Assembly: GCF_900109735.1 (NCBI RefSeq)
Contig: NZ_FOAS01000021.1
Coordinates: 1 to 57,337, forward strand
Length of the DNA: 57,337 nucleotides
DNA from: Atopomonas hussainii
GTDB lineage: Bacteria > Pseudomonadota > Gammaproteobacteria > Pseudomonadales > Pseudomonadaceae
Direction of reading: 5' to 3'
Below the pieces are notes generated by a model that searched no databases, was not told the DNA's origin, and was given only the letters and a program-made list of their open reading frames with translations. Of this stretch, positions 56,987 to 57,337 are shown one piece after another; position 1 is the stretch's first letter, and every line of letters starts with the position of its first letter. A program made the position numbers and the translations under genes.

Positions 56987-57337
56987 GGAAACGCTGATTT
57001 ATTAAGCCTCACACCAGCACCAGTGCCGATTCGCAGCGCAAAATCAGAAAACCAGCTCGATTCCCCGCATGACTAGCGCCTTTTGGCGTTAGCGCAGCCT
57101 CCGTAGAGGCCATTTCCCGTCAGCAAGACGGATTTATCCCGTGAGCACGCATCAAATGTCGCTTGGATAGCAGCAAATTCGCGAAGCCAAACAGGCTGAA
57201 CAGCTGCGCCGTGTTTTTCGTCAGACCGCGATAGCGCGTTTTGCGGTAATGAAACAGATTTTTAACCACGTGAAAGGGATGCTCGACTTTGGCGCGCACT
57301 TTGGCTTTCAGGCGTTCTATTTGCTCTTGCAACTGGC
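56987..57337 (-). mobile_element. IS5-family insertion sequence (right copy, partial)
   Basis: The element begins with GGAAACGCTGATTT directly after the CTAG target. Its first 91 bases are identical to the inverted copy at the left edge. It continues into the transposase gene and past the window end. Confidence 0.92.
57120..57337 (-). CDS. IS5-family transposase, C-terminal part (truncated by window end)
   Basis: At least 70 residues of the C-terminus are visible, with the catalytic Glu motif KVRAKVEHPFHVVK. This fits the IS5 R(3)E(6)K pattern, followed by NLFHYRKTRYRGL. The N-terminal DDE aspartates lie beyond the window. The frame is open to the edge, so nothing suggests that the transposase itself is broken. 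Confidence 0.88.
   Translation of the reverse strand, partial: QLQEQIERLKAKVRAKVEHPFHVVKNLFHYRKTRYRGLTKNTAQLFSLFGFANLLLSKRHLMRAHGINPSC

Noticed and set aside
1-57337. composite transposon spanning the window
   Set aside because: The interior is mostly housekeeping and core metabolic genes in familiar Pseudomonas order, which fits a contig ending at repeats better than a mobile unit.

Overview
This window reads as a Pseudomonadaceae-type gammaproteobacterial chromosome of moderately high G+C. The gene neighbourhoods match what I remember of Pseudomonas: prc, apeB, rluA, minEDC, lpxL, patatin and mlaA in one block; imelysin genes, lemA and bifA in another; moaC/moaD; and rhlB close to a carboxylesterase. 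That match is from memory, not a search. No tRNA, rRNA, CRISPR array or prophage was seen. Both ends lie inside copies of the same IS5-family insertion sequence. The outermost 91 bases at the left are the exact reverse complement of 56987-57077, so the window is probably a contig that stopped at repeats.

Layout. 1-91 is an IS end that interrupts an AAA ATPase gene (81-800). 1070-9421 holds a lone periplasmic sugar-type binding protein, the Prc protease, a quinone oxidoreductase, aminopeptidase ApeB, RluA and the MinCDE division-site system. 9539-13797 holds envelope lipid genes: an LpxL-type acyltransferase, a patatin phospholipase, an MlaA-like protein and a secreted alpha/beta hydrolase. 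14116-26126 is a complete chemosensory operon (two receptors, CheY, CheA, CheW, CheR, CheD, CheB). It also carries an STAS protein and a receiver/PP2C/HATPase protein, a partner-switching pair like HsbA/HsbR or CrsA/CrsR.

26129-32266 is the histidine-utilisation operon hutI-hutG-hutU-hutH-hutC, with an arginase-type formiminoglutamase and a HutC-like operator before hutI. 32425-37745 is a TetR-regulated RND efflux operon with a perfect TetR-type palindrome just before the regulator. 37760-42736 is an iron-linked operon (imelysin lipoprotein, di-heme DUF1111 protein, second imelysin, Tat-exported DUF1513 protein) behind a strong Fur box. 42893-46718 carries lemA, a GIDE-domain membrane protein with an EF-hand loop, a small membrane protein and the c-di-GMP phosphodiesterase bifA. 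46915-49710 holds a PhnA zinc-ribbon protein, a PIN-PhoH ATPase, moaC and moaD. 49761-53920 is a second RND efflux pair. 54084-56523 holds rhlB and a cyclic-nucleotide-binding-fold/GGDEF cyclase. 56631-56986 is the 3' half of a carboxylesterase cut off by the right IS copy.

The most unusual parts are the chemosensory operon with its built-in partner-switching module and a CheA carrying four GFFxDxP repeats; the GIDE/EF-hand membrane protein; an MlaA homologue with no lipobox paired with a hydrolase; a second imelysin that lacks the motif histidine; and the inverted IS5 copies that disrupt a gene at each end.
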